From NCBI GenBank assembly GCA_965371945.1, contig CBDVAK010000063.1, forward strand, positions 1-14,020: a stretch of DNA of 14,020 nucleotides. Direction: 5' to 3'. The DNA comes from CBDVAK01 sp965371945 (GTDB lineage: Bacteria > Pseudomonadota > Gammaproteobacteria > Competibacterales > JAHEDQ01). The notes under the pieces are model-generated. The model saw only the letters and a list, made by a program, of their open reading frames with translations. It searched no databases and had not been told where the DNA came from. This document shows positions 1 through 7,730 of this stretch, piece by piece. The position numbers and the translations under genes were made by a program. The first letter of the stretch is position 1, and each line of letters opens with the position of its first letter.

Positions 1-1417
1 TCACCACGAACTCTCGAATCGCCTCCATGCCGAGATCCTCGAAGGCCACGATCCGTGTGGCGCGAATCGCCCTGGCGACCAGATAGGCGGCACCACCCAC
101 GGCCATCAGGTAGACGGCCCGGTGTCGTTTGATGGCGTCGATTCCCGTGGGGCCCCGTTCCGCCTTGCCAATCATGCCCAGCTTGCTTGTTTGTGCCCGC
201 ATCTTTTGGGTATCCTTGTCCTTGCGGGTCGGGGGGGGGGGGCCGGCCGGCCCCACCACTTCGTCGCGGACCGGGTCCACCGGCCCCACGTAGTAAATGA
301 ACCGACCACGGAAATCGACGCCCTCAGGCAGGGGTTCACCGCGATCAAGCAGCTCCTCGATGCGTTTGTGGGCGGCGTCCCGGCCGGTCAGCAGACGCCC
401 GGACACCAGCAGTGTTTCTCCCGGCTGCCAGCTTGCCACCTGTTCCGCGGTGATGGAGTCCAGATCGATGCGGCGCGCATCCTGACCCGGTGTCCAGTCC
501 AGTTCCGGCCAGTCATCGAGGTCAGGCACCGGCAGTTGTGCCGGACCGCTGCCGTCGAGCACGAAATGAGTATGGCGGGTGGCGGCGCAGTTCGGAATCA
601 TGGCGACCGGTTGTGAAGCTGCGTGGGTAGGGTAGTCAAGGATCTTGACGTCGAGTACCGTGGTCAATCCACCCAGCCCCTGGGCACCGATACCCAGCGC
701 ATTGACCTTTTCGTAGAGTTCCAGGCGCAGTTCCTCGACCGCGCTGGCCGCTCCCCTGACGACCAGTTCGTGGATGTCGATGGGAGCCATCAGGGATTGT
801 TTGGCCAGTAGCATCGCTTTCTCGGCAGTGCCACCAAGACCGATCCCCAGCATCCCCGGCGGGCACCATCCGGCGCCCATGGTGGGCACGGTGTCCAGTA
901 CCCAGTCAACGATGCTGTCCGATGGATTGAGCATGACGAACTTGGATTTGTTCTCCGACCCACCGCCCTTGGCGGCGACCGTGACCTCGAGCTGGTTGCC
1001 GGGGACCAGTTCGGTGTGTATGACCGCCGGGGTATTGTCACCGGTGTTGCGTCTTGCACCGGCCGGATCGGCCAGAATCGAGGCACGCAGCAGGTTGTCC
1101 GGGTCCATATAGGCACGCCGGACACCTTCGTTGATCATCTCGTCGATGCCCGTGTCCCCTGCCCAGCGCACCCCCATACCGACCTTCAGGAACACGGTGA
1201 CGATACCGGTGTCCTGGCAAATCGGTCGATGGCCCTGTGCGCACATCCGTGAGTTGACCAGAATCTGCGCCATGGCATCGCGTGCCGCCGGGGATTGCTC
1301 GGCACGCCAGGCTTTGGCCAGCGCGTGTATGTAGTCCGGCGGATGATAGTAGGAGATGTACTGCAGTGCGTCGGCGACACTGGTGACCAGGTCTTGCGGC
1401 TGGATGACACAACTCAT
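1..1417 (-). CDS. fumA: Class I (iron-sulfur) fumarate hydratase, 3' end outside window
   Basis: Reversible hydration of fumarate to malate in the TCA cycle, by the oxygen-sensitive [4Fe-4S] single-polypeptide fumarase. I translated this frame by hand; it is open from the ATG at 1417 to position 1, giving 472 codons. The family is usually about 505 residues or longer, so roughly the last 35 are missing off the edge. The three cluster cysteines are at C67 (PICQDTG), C185 (GWCPPG) and C277 (NCAATRHTHF), with spacing close to that of the Leishmania enzyme. Active-site residues D69, H265, R352, R398 and K418 (GMIGKAERG) are in place. A GGAG sits 5 bases before the ATG. Odd point: at 182-242 the usual GPTTATRMD stretch reads GPPPPTRKD because of a 12-G run on the plus strand, so the catalytic-site threonine (expected at residue 394) is Pro. 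The frame is not broken. It lies 74 bases after hemE on the same strand. Family call is firm; the local sequence is doubtful. Confidence 0.93.
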   Translation of the reverse strand, partial: MSCVIQPQDLVTSVADALQYISYYHPPDYIHALAKAWRAEQSPAARDAMAQILVNSRMCAQGHRPICQDTGIVTVFLKVGMGVRWAGDTGIDEMINEGVRRAYMDPDNLLRASILADPAGARRNTGDNTPAVIHTELVPGNQLEVTVAAKGGGSENKSKFVMLNPSDSIVDWVLDTVPTMGAGWCPPGMLGIGLGGTAEKAMLLAKQSLMAPIDIHELVVRGAASAVEELRLELYEKVNALGIGAQGLGGLTTVLDVKILDYPTHAASQPVAMIPNCAATRHTHFVLDGSGPAQLPVPDLDDWPELDWTPGQDARRIDLDSITAEQVASWQPGETLLVSGRLLTGRDAAHKRIEELLDRGEPLPEGVDFRGRFIYYVGPVDPVRDEVVGPAGPPPPTRKDKDTQKMRAQTSKLGMIGKAERGPTGIDAIKRHRAVYLMAVGGAAYLVARAIRATRIVAFEDLGMEAIREFVV

Positions 1418-1465
1418 GGCGGCTCCGGGAAAGTTGGGCCCTGCGTACCCCTGATTGCTGGCGGG

Positions 1466-1490
1466 TTCGCCCGTCGGTGGCCCGGGCGAA
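1466..1490 (-). other. Hairpin in the hemE-fumarase gap, no U-tract
   Basis: A perfect 8-bp inverted repeat (TTCGCCCG / CGGGCGAA) with a 9-base loop lies just past the hemE stop codon in the direction of transcription. The bases that follow are CCCGCC, so there is no run of U as in a standard intrinsic terminator. It could mark a weak 3' end or an RNA processing or stability point between hemE and the fumarase gene. The structure is seen; the role is inference. Confidence 0.35.
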
Positions 1491-1491
1491 T

Positions 1492-2577
1492 CTATTCTAG
1501 CGCAGCTTGGCCGTCGTCGTGGTAGGCGCCGCTCAGTTCCTGGACCGCCTCTACCATGGCGCCGGCGTGATCCGGGTTCACCATCGGGTGGATACCGTGT
1601 CCCAGGTTGAACACGTGCCCGCTGCCGGGTCCGTAATCTTTCAGGACACGCGCCACCTCCGCACGTATGCGCTGCGGCGAAGCGTACAGTACGCAGGGAT
1701 CCAGGTTGCCCTGCAGGGCAACCCGCTCACCGACCCGGGCGCGTGCATCGCCGATCGCGGTGGTCCAGTCCAGGCCCAGCGCATCGCAGCCGGTTTCAGC
1801 CATGGCCTCCAGCCATTGCCCACCGCCCTTGGTAAACAACACTACGGGTACCCGGCGCCCGGCGGCCTGACGATCCAGTCGCTCGACTATGCGCGACATG
1901 TAAGCGAGGGAAAACTCCCGATAGGCGAGCGGTGTGAGTACGCCACCCCAGGTGTCGAAGATCATGACGGCCTCTACCCCGGCGGCGATCTGGGCGTTGA
2001 GATAGGCAGTGACGGACTCTGCGGTAACCGCAAGCAGGCGGTGCAGTTGTTCGGGTTGGTCATACATCATGGCTTTGAGGATCGCGAAGTCACGGCTGCT
2101 GCCGCCTTCTACCATGTAGCTTGCCAGAGTCCAGGGGCTGCCCGAGAACCCAATCAGCGGTACGCTCCCTTGCAACTCCGCGTGGATCGTTCTTACCGCG
2201 TCCATCACGTAGCGCAGTTCGATTTCCGGATCGGGTGCCGCGAGTTTCGCCACCTCGCCGGCGGAACGTACCGGGTGTTCGAACCGGGGCCCTTCGCCTT
2301 CGCTGAAGTACAGGCCCAGCCCCATGGCGTCGGGGACAGTCAATATATCCGAAAACAGAATCGCGGCGTCCAGCGGAAAACGTCGCAGTGGTTGCAGCGT
2401 CACCTCGCAAGCCAGTTCAGGATTGCGACACAGCTCCAGGAAGCTGCCGGCGCTGGCGCGGATAGCGCGGTACTCGGGCAGGTAGCGGCCGGCCTGTCGC
2501 ATCATCCACACCGGCGTCCTGTCCACGGGCTGGCGCAACAGGGCGCGTAGCAGGCGGTCGTTTTGAAGTTCAGTCAT
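1492..2577 (-). CDS. hemE: Uroporphyrinogen decarboxylase
   Basis: Cytoplasmic enzyme that removes the four acetate carboxyls of uroporphyrinogen III to give coproporphyrinogen III in haem synthesis. With the start at 2577 the protein is 361 residues (E. coli HemE is 354) and opens MTELQNDR, closely like the E. coli enzyme. The first signature RQAGRYLPEYR (about residues 27-37) carries the two substrate-binding arginines. FSDIL gives the key aspartate at about residue 77. The second signature GFSGSPWTLASYMVEG is in the middle, and NLGHGIHP lies near the C-terminus. A TTG at 2586 would add three residues, but I prefer the ATG at 2577 because it matches the family N-terminus. The ribosome site is weak (AGG very close to the start). 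It lies 54 bases after aroB and 74 before the fumarase gene, same strand. The SPOR-domain gene often found between aroB and hemE in gammaproteobacteria is absent. No missing motif. Confidence 0.97.
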   Translation of the reverse strand: MTELQNDRLLRALLRQPVDRTPVWMMRQAGRYLPEYRAIRASAGSFLELCRNPELACEVTLQPLRRFPLDAAILFSDILTVPDAMGLGLYFSEGEGPRFEHPVRSAGEVAKLAAPDPEIELRYVMDAVRTIHAELQGSVPLIGFSGSPWTLASYMVEGGSSRDFAILKAMMYDQPEQLHRLLAVTAESVTAYLNAQIAAGVEAVMIFDTWGGVLTPLAYREFSLAYMSRIVERLDRQAAGRRVPVVLFTKGGGQWLEAMAETGCDALGLDWTTAIGDARARVGERVALQGNLDPCVLYASPQRIRAEVARVLKDYGPGSGHVFNLGHGIHPMVNPDHAGAMVEAVQELSGAYHDDGQAALE

Positions 2578-2631
2578 TGCCTGCAAGCCGGCTCGGAACG
2601 AGTAAGGCGGAGAGTATACCCGTCCACAGCT

Positions 2632-3741
2632 TCAACCACCGTCATCACAACAAACCGAGAGTGTCTCGTCCAGCATCGAGTCCGGCGTGTCATCGCAGAT
2701 CACCGCGGCGCCGATATCATCGAGCAATATCAGCCGCAGCCTGCCCTTCAGGATTTTCTTGTCCAGCGCCATATGGTGTCGGAACAGCTCCGGCGTCATC
2801 TCCGCCGGAGGAGAGACGGGCAACCCGGCGCGCCGGAAAATCTCGCCTATGCGTGCCACCGAATGCCCGTCGAGCTTGCCCAGGCGATGCGACAGCCGGG
2901 CAGCCATGACGGTGCCGGCGGCGATTGCCTCGCCATGCAGCCACCGGCCATAGCCAAGCGCGGTTTCGATGGCGTGGCCGAAGGTGTGGCCAAGATTCAG
3001 CAGCGCACGGACGCCCTGTTCGCGTTCGTCCTCGGCCACCAGCGCAGCCTTGTTCACACAGGAGCGCTCGATGGCTTCGCGAACAGTTGCGGTATCGCGG
3101 GCCATCAGCAGGTCCAGGTTCTGTTCCAGCCATTCAAACAGATCCAGGTCCCTGATCAGACCGTACTTGATGACTTCCGCCATTCCCGAGCGCAGTTCGC
3201 GATCAGCCAGCGTATCCAGTGTGGCGGTGTCCGCGATGACGCAGACAGGCTGATGAAAGGCGCCGATCATGTTTTTTCCGAGGCGATGATTGACACCGGT
3301 CTTGCCGCCTACCGATGAGTCCACCTGGGCCAGCAGCGTGGTCGGTACCTGCAGGTAGCCCACCCCGCGCTGATAGCAGGCCGCGGCAAAGCCGCTGATA
3401 TCCCCCACCACCCCGCCACCCAGTGCCAGAATTGTGCAATCGCGCGCGAATCTGCGTTCCAGCAAGCGATCGAGAACAGCTGACAGGGTGTCCAGGGTCT
3501 TGTATTGCTCCCCGTCCGGCAGCACCAGCGAATCGACTGATCGTCCGGCCAGGGTGGCCAGCAACCTGTGAAGATAAATCGGTGCAACGGTTTCGTTGCT
3601 GACCACCAGAACCTGATCGCCGCGCAGGTGTGGTTCGAACAGATCGCTGCGATCGAGCAGGTCGGCGCCGATGTGGATCGGGTAGCTACGCTCGCCCAGG
3701 GCGATGGTCAGTGTTTTGATGGCAGTGTTGACGCGATCCAT
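2632..3741 (-). CDS. aroB: 3-dehydroquinate synthase
   Basis: Second step of the shikimate pathway: converts DAHP to 3-dehydroquinate using NAD+ and a divalent metal, in the cytoplasm. The 369-residue product shows the NAD-binding GGGVVGDISGFAAACYQRG (about 108-126), then VPTTLLAQVDSSVGGKTG and NHRLGKNMIGAFHQP. The metal ligands are E189 (GMAEVIKYG), H252 (NLGHTFGH) and H269 (LHGEA), with the same 63- and 17-residue spacing as in E. coli AroB. The start is the ATG at 3741; the ribosome site is poor, and the first ~10 residues extend beyond the E. coli N-terminus (which begins near LGERSYPI). It sits 39 bases after aroK, the standard aroK-aroB pair, and 54 bases before hemE. Complete and unremarkable. 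Confidence 0.97.
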   Translation of the reverse strand: MDRVNTAIKTLTIALGERSYPIHIGADLLDRSDLFEPHLRGDQVLVVSNETVAPIYLHRLLATLAGRSVDSLVLPDGEQYKTLDTLSAVLDRLLERRFARDCTILALGGGVVGDISGFAAACYQRGVGYLQVPTTLLAQVDSSVGGKTGVNHRLGKNMIGAFHQPVCVIADTATLDTLADRELRSGMAEVIKYGLIRDLDLFEWLEQNLDLLMARDTATVREAIERSCVNKAALVAEDEREQGVRALLNLGHTFGHAIETALGYGRWLHGEAIAAGTVMAARLSHRLGKLDGHSVARIGEIFRRAGLPVSPPAEMTPELFRHHMALDKKILKGRLRLILLDDIGAAVICDDTPDSMLDETLSVCCDDGG

Positions 3742-3780
3742 TGGTGTTGTCCGGGGTTGTGAGTAGGGGCAGCCGGGTGA

Positions 3781-4326
3781 TCAGGAGGGGGCCTGGCAGG
3801 CGCCCAGCCGTTGCTCGGCCCGGAAACGGCAGCAAATGCTTTGTACAACACGGTGTACCCGTTTGCCGTCCGTATAAAGGGTCAGGTCCGCGACCTCACG
3901 ATAGAGCGGGTCGCGGATCTCTCTGAGTTGTTGCAGGCGAGCCTCACGATCAGGGGTTTGCAGCAGCGGACGACGGCGATCATGCGCGGTGCGGCGCAGC
4001 TGTTCCTCGACCGAGGTACACAGATACACCACGAAACCGCGGCAGACCAGGTGCGCGCGGTTCTCGGGACGCAGGACCGCGCCACCACCGGTGGCCAGAA
4101 CGATACCGGATTCCTGGGTCAGTACATTCAGTACGGCACTTTCCCGATCACGAAATCCTGACTCACCCTCAAGATCGAAGATCAGTGCGATGTCGACGCC
4201 AGTGCGTTCTTCCAGAACCCGGTCCGAGTCGCGGAACGTATAGCCAAGCCTGGACGCAAGACGTTTGCCGATGGTGGTCTTGCCGGCGCCCATCGGGCCG
4301 ACCAGGAACAGACTCAGAGGTTTCAT
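3781..4326 (-). CDS. aroK: Shikimate kinase
   Basis: ATP-dependent phosphorylation of shikimate to shikimate 3-phosphate in the cytoplasm. The 181-residue protein has the P-loop GPMGAGKTT at residues 10-18, the DSD motif at about 33-35 for Mg2+/shikimate, the shikimate-binding FRDRE (about 58-62) and GGGAV (about 79-83), and the lid region with RRPLL (about 117-121). It resembles E. coli AroK along its length and ends with a short Cys/Ala-rich tail. The ATG at 4326 places the P-loop at the normal distance from the N-terminus, but the upstream ribosome site is weak. It lies between pilQ (86-base gap containing a hairpin) and aroB (39-base gap). This pil-aroK-aroB linkage is long conserved in gammaproteobacteria. 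Confidence 0.96.
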   Translation of the reverse strand: MKPLSLFLVGPMGAGKTTIGKRLASRLGYTFRDSDRVLEERTGVDIALIFDLEGESGFRDRESAVLNVLTQESGIVLATGGGAVLRPENRAHLVCRGFVVYLCTSVEEQLRRTAHDRRRPLLQTPDREARLQQLREIRDPLYREVADLTLYTDGKRVHRVVQSICCRFRAEQRLGACQAPS

Positions 4327-4371
4327 GATACCGAGGCTGGCACAGCCAGCCCCGGCAGATCAAGGCGGGAA

Positions 4372-4403
4372 GGCGGGTGGGGGCCGGATGCCCATCACCC
4401 GCC
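4372..4403 (-). other. Long hairpin in the pilQ-aroK gap
   Basis: GGCGGGTG (4372-4379) and CACCCGCC (4396-4403) form a perfect 8-bp stem. Inside it GGGC (4381-4384) and GCCC (4390-4393) pair, leaving the 5-base loop CGGAT and small bulges. The element starts about 10 bases beyond the pilQ stop codon and about 45 bases before the aroK ATG. No T-run follows on the minus strand, so it is not a textbook intrinsic terminator. It could lower read-through from the pilus genes into aroKB or protect the 3' end of the pil mRNA. The role is inference. Confidence 0.4.
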
Positions 4404-4412
4404 AGGGGGAGT

Positions 4413-6563
4413 TTACTGCAGGGTGCCGAGGGCCTCTCGCACGATTCTCGGTGTTACGAAAATCAGCAGCTCGGCCTTGTCATCCTGGGTCAGGGTGCGG
4501 CGGAACAGCGCCCCGATGCCGGGCAGGTCGCCGAGGAACGGCACTTTGTCGATGTCCTTGCTCTGCTCTCTTTCGTAGATCCCGCCGAGTACCACGGTCT
4601 CACCGTCACTGACCAGCACCTGGGTCGTTACCTCGCGGGTATCGATGGAGGGGATGAAGCCGCCTTCGGTACCAGAGGGCACGTTCTCGCCCACACTGTC
4701 CTTCTTGACGTTGAGGTCCATGATGATGCGGTCATTGGGGGTGATCTGCGGTGTCACCTCCAGGCTCAGCACCGCTTTCTTGAAGCTGACACTGGTTGCA
4801 CCGCTGGAACTGGCTTCCTGATAGGGAATCTCCACACCCTGTTCGATGGTCGCCGTCTTGCGGTTGGTAGTGATCACTCGTGGGTTGGACAGCACCTCAC
4901 CCAGCCCTTCGGCCTGCAGTGCCGACAGTTCCATGCTGAGCAGGAAGTCGGTGCCCAGGATGGCCAGGCCGATCGAACCAAAAGGGTTGCTGAGCGTGCC
5001 CAGGTTGACGCCAAGCTGTTGTGCCAGCGGGATATTGCCGGCACTCAGAGGGGTGCCGGTGACAGCATCAGCGCCAGCCTGCTCCGCACCGGGGAGCCTG
5101 CCCGCGGTGCCGTAGCCGGTGGGGCCACCACCGGTCGAGACCTTGAAAGCACCACCCCACTTGATTCCCAGCTCCTTGGTGAAGTCATTGCTGGCGATCA
5201 CCACCCTGGAGTCGATCAGTACCTGACGCACCGGAACGTCGAGCTGTGCGACCAGTTTGCGCATTTCGCTGATCTTGGAGGCAATATCCTGTACCAGCAG
5301 CGTGTTGGTGCGGGCGTCGACGGTGATACTGCCGCGCGGCGACAGCATCGAGGATTCGCTGGACTTCAACAGATCCCCGATTTCGTTGGCCTTGGCATAG
5401 TTGATCTGGATCAGGTCGGTACGCAGCGGTTCGAGTTCGACCGTCTGCTGCTGTGCCTCCAGCTCCAGTTTCTCGCGAGCGGCAATCTCCTCGGTGGGTG
5501 CGATCAGCAGCACTGAGCCGTTTTCACGCATGCTCAGACCCTTGATCTGCAGGATGATGTCCAGAGCCTGATCCCAGGGTACGTTCTTGAGTCGCAGGGT
5601 CAGGTTGCCACCCACAGAATCGCTGACCACGACATTGAGGCCGGTGAAATCCGCCAGGATTTGCAGTACCGCGCGGACCTCGATGTCCTGGAAGTTCAAT
5701 GACAGCGGTTCGCCTTCGAACGACTTCTTGCGTCGCTGTCCGGTATCGGCAGAGGCGCTCTGCTCCGGTACCAGGGGTTTGACCTCCAGCGTGTACTGGT
5801 TGCCGGCCTGATAGGCCAGATATTCGTGTGGTCCTACCGTGACCACCACCAGTCGGGCGCCACCGGAGTGGTTGAACATGTCCACCAGTTTTACCGGGGT
5901 GGCGAAGTCGAGAACGTCCAGGCGGCGTTCCTGTTCGGTAGGTACCTGTATGCCAGGCAGGTCGATGATGATTCGGTCACCCTCCTCACGGACATCGATG
6001 TTGACGCTGTCGCCAGGCAGGGACATGGACACCACGCCCTGGCCTTCCGTGCCACGGCGGAAATCGATGCTCACATCGTCGGGTTGGCCCGTCATCGGTG
6101 CCGATTGGGCGCCTCGGGTGGTTAGCGGCACGTTGCCACCGGCATTCATGGTCATCTGCAGCGTGTTGCCCTGCCGGCTGATGTCATAGGGCCCCAGGGC
6201 GGAGAGCTTGACGGTGGCGCGGGTACGGGATCCAGCCTCCGATACGGTGACGCTCTCGATCAGACCGATGTCCACCCGTCGAAACCGTTGCGCGACCTCG
6301 CTGCGGGTGGCCGGAAAATCGACCACGATGCGGGCGGGGTCGCTGATCGTGAAGCTGTCGTGTTGCGGCGCCTTGCCCTCGAACTCGAAGTCGAGTCTCA
6401 CGCGGTCGCCAGACAGCGCATTGACCTCCACGGATTTCAACGTGCTCGGTGACGGCTGTGCGCTGGCTGCTATCGGCGCCATCGCCAGCAGCAGACCCGC
6501 TATCAGAAATATCGACCGTAGGGGCCGCACGGACGTCGCATCGTGTACGCGTTCCATCATCAT
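4413..6563 (-). CDS. pilQ: Type IV pilus secretin PilQ
   Basis: Outer-membrane secretin forming the gated channel through which the type IV pilus extends. With the ATG at 6563 it is 716 residues. A basic N-terminus and hydrophobic stretch end in an ASA-Q signal peptidase site at about residue 35. Two AMIN domains (about 40-140 and 160-262; peptidoglycan binding in the family) follow. Next come the STN/secretin short domain (about 290-355, with VPWDQALDIILQIKGL), an N1-type secretin domain (about 380-445), and the C-terminal secretin barrel with VPFLGDLPGIGALF near residue 680 and LLIFVTPRIV close to the end. Start choice: TTG at 6581 and ATG at 6578 are upstream, but GAGGA at 6572-6576 lies 8 bases before the ATG at 6563, so I use that one. 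Two more ATGs follow directly. It starts 34 bases after pilP and is the last gene of the pilMNOPQ block. Confidence 0.96.
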   Translation of the reverse strand: MMMERVHDATSVRPLRSIFLIAGLLLAMAPIAASAQPSPSTLKSVEVNALSGDRVRLDFEFEGKAPQHDSFTISDPARIVVDFPATRSEVAQRFRRVDIGLIESVTVSEAGSRTRATVKLSALGPYDISRQGNTLQMTMNAGGNVPLTTRGAQSAPMTGQPDDVSIDFRRGTEGQGVVSMSLPGDSVNIDVREEGDRIIIDLPGIQVPTEQERRLDVLDFATPVKLVDMFNHSGGARLVVVTVGPHEYLAYQAGNQYTLEVKPLVPEQSASADTGQRRKKSFEGEPLSLNFQDIEVRAVLQILADFTGLNVVVSDSVGGNLTLRLKNVPWDQALDIILQIKGLSMRENGSVLLIAPTEEIAAREKLELEAQQQTVELEPLRTDLIQINYAKANEIGDLLKSSESSMLSPRGSITVDARTNTLLVQDIASKISEMRKLVAQLDVPVRQVLIDSRVVIASNDFTKELGIKWGGAFKVSTGGGPTGYGTAGRLPGAEQAGADAVTGTPLSAGNIPLAQQLGVNLGTLSNPFGSIGLAILGTDFLLSMELSALQAEGLGEVLSNPRVITTNRKTATIEQGVEIPYQEASSSGATSVSFKKAVLSLEVTPQITPNDRIIMDLNVKKDSVGENVPSGTEGGFIPSIDTREVTTQVLVSDGETVVLGGIYEREQSKDIDKVPFLGDLPGIGALFRRTLTQDDKAELLIFVTPRIVREALGTLQ

Positions 6564-6571
6564 GCCAGGGT

Positions 6572-6576
6572 TCCTC
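6572..6576 (-). promoter_or_regulatory. Ribosome binding site deciding the pilQ start
   Basis: GAGGA on the minus strand, 8 bases before the ATG at 6563. This favours the internal ATG over the TTG at 6581 and the ATG at 6578, which overlap or precede the site and have no comparable match upstream. Confidence 0.55.
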
Positions 6577-6597
6577 ATCAAAGTGCCGCCCGTACGT

Positions 6598-7128
6598 CTA
6601 GTGGGTTAAGGAGAGAAATGATTCGCGCTGTTCCCAGCCGCCGAGGCCGTCTGGAACGATCTCGACGAGATCGACACGCTGTTCGGATAGGCCGGTGATT
6701 CGGCCGTGGTTGGTACCCATGTAGTTGCCGAGCGAGACACGGTGCACCACGCTGTCGGGGTCCTCGACCAGGATCCACAAACCTTGCTTGTTGATCGTGC
6801 CCACCATCGCGAGCGACTCCAGGTTGAACTTTTCAAGCAGCTCACGGGGCCGGTCGGCATCTGGTCGAATGCCGTTGTCGATCGTTACTGGCGGCGCCTC
6901 CTTGATAAAAGAGGCTTCCTCGAAAGGATTTCGCAACCCGTAAGCGGCATAGGCGAAGGGTCGATAGGGTTCCAGCTTGGGGGGTGGTTCCAGAGCGGCC
7001 CCGGGTGTGGTTCGCTTGATACGGGTGACCTCTTCGCGCAGGTCGCTCATGTCCCCTCCCAGGCAACCGCCCAGGGTGGACACTGCGACCAGCATGACCA
7101 GAGTGCGCAGGGGGCGTTGATCCGTCAC
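6598..7128 (-). CDS. pilP: Type IV pilus lipoprotein PilP
   Basis: Inner-membrane lipoprotein that links the PilN-PilO dimer to the periplasmic part of PilQ. The 176-residue product has a hydrophobic signal sequence ending in the lipobox LGGC, with the lipidated cysteine at residue 22. A proline-containing linker follows, then YGLRNPFE (about 64-71), the usual anchor of PilP, and the C-terminal beta-rich domain (about 100-170, with MVGTINKQGLWILVEDPD and YMGTNHGRI). The start is GTG at 7128 and overlaps the pilO stop in a GTGA (4 bases). AGGAG lies 7 bases before it inside pilO. The coupling implies co-translation with pilO. Confidence 0.95.
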   Translation of the reverse strand: MTDQRPLRTLVMLVAVSTLGGCLGGDMSDLREEVTRIKRTTPGAALEPPPKLEPYRPFAYAAYGLRNPFEEASFIKEAPPVTIDNGIRPDADRPRELLEKFNLESLAMVGTINKQGLWILVEDPDSVVHRVSLGNYMGTNHGRITGLSEQRVDLVEIVPDGLGGWEQRESFLSLTH

Positions 7129-7730
7129 GGCATTTCTCCTGCATCGTCGTCGAGATAACGGTAGGTATTGAGACGCGTTTCAAGCACCAGTTCATCAGTA
7201 TTGGTGTCGTTGGCACCAATATCGATCTTGAGGTTGCCGACGGTGACGATTCTCGGTAGGGCGGAAACGCCGCTGAGAAAGGCGCCGAGCTGGTGATAGG
7301 TGCCACGGGCGCGGATGGAGATCGGCTGGGTGGCGTAGAACTCCTTGGGAACCTCCGCCTCGGGCTTGAAGCGATCGAAGGCCAGGCCATTGATCAGTCC
7401 GGTGTTGGAGATGTCCTCGAGCAGGTCAGGCATTTCGGTGCGGGTAGGGAGCTGCCGCAGCATGGACTGCAGTGAATCCTCCATTTCCGCCAACTGGGCG
7501 CGATAGGCTTCCAGGTTGGCCACCACCCTCTGTTTCTTGAGGAACTCGGCAACCAACCGGGGTTCCTCGGCCTGAACTCTTTCGAGTTCCTCGCGCTGGT
7601 CCTTGGTGTCGAGCGTATAGCCGGCGGTCAGCACCGCGCCAAACAGCACGATAAGGAGTGCTGCCTTGGCGGTGGCGGGCCAGCTACCAACACTGTTGAG
7701 TTCCAGCTCGTTGAGCTCCGAGAGCTTCAT
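7125..7730 (-). CDS. pilO: Type IV pilus inner-membrane protein PilO
   Basis: Bitopic inner-membrane protein that pairs with PilN in the alignment subcomplex of the type IV pilus. It is 201 residues: a short cytoplasmic tail, one transmembrane segment (about 20-40), a periplasmic coiled coil (about 45-95, rich in Glu, Gln, Arg and Leu), and a ferredoxin-like globular domain (about 100-190). The start is the ATG at 7730 with GGAGG 7 bases upstream; the start overlaps the pilN stop in ATGA. Its own stop overlaps the pilP start by 4 bases. Recognition rests on the overall pattern plus its position between pilN and pilP, since PilO has few invariant residues. DISNTGLINGLAFDRFKP is typical of the family. 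Confidence 0.94.
   Translation of the reverse strand: MKLSELNELELNSVGSWPATAKAALLIVLFGAVLTAGYTLDTKDQREELERVQAEEPRLVAEFLKKQRVVANLEAYRAQLAEMEDSLQSMLRQLPTRTEMPDLLEDISNTGLINGLAFDRFKPEAEVPKEFYATQPISIRARGTYHQLGAFLSGVSALPRIVTVGNLKIDIGANDTNTDELVLETRLNTYRYLDDDAGEMP

Noticed and set aside
231..242. Frameshift in fumarase at the G12 tract
   Set aside because: Codon-by-codon reading shows the frame is kept on both sides and the residue count matches the family, so these are substitutions and not an indel.
122..616. Plus-strand 164-codon open frame
   Set aside because: It lies entirely antisense to the fumarase frame, whose translation matches the family with all cluster ligands. The antisense product has no recognisable features.
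1038..1412. Minus-strand frames with arginine-rich products over the fumarase start
   Set aside because: They are out-of-frame shadows. The true frame from 1417 encodes PICQDTG and other fumarase motifs.
1507..2550. Long plus-strand open frame (347 codons) opposite hemE
   Set aside because: It mirrors the hemE coding frame, a common effect in GC-rich genes, and has no family likeness or ribosome site of note.
4377..5516. Long plus-strand open frame (379 codons) opposite pilQ
   Set aside because: Antisense shadow of the conserved secretin domain. Gln/Gly/His-rich product without motifs.
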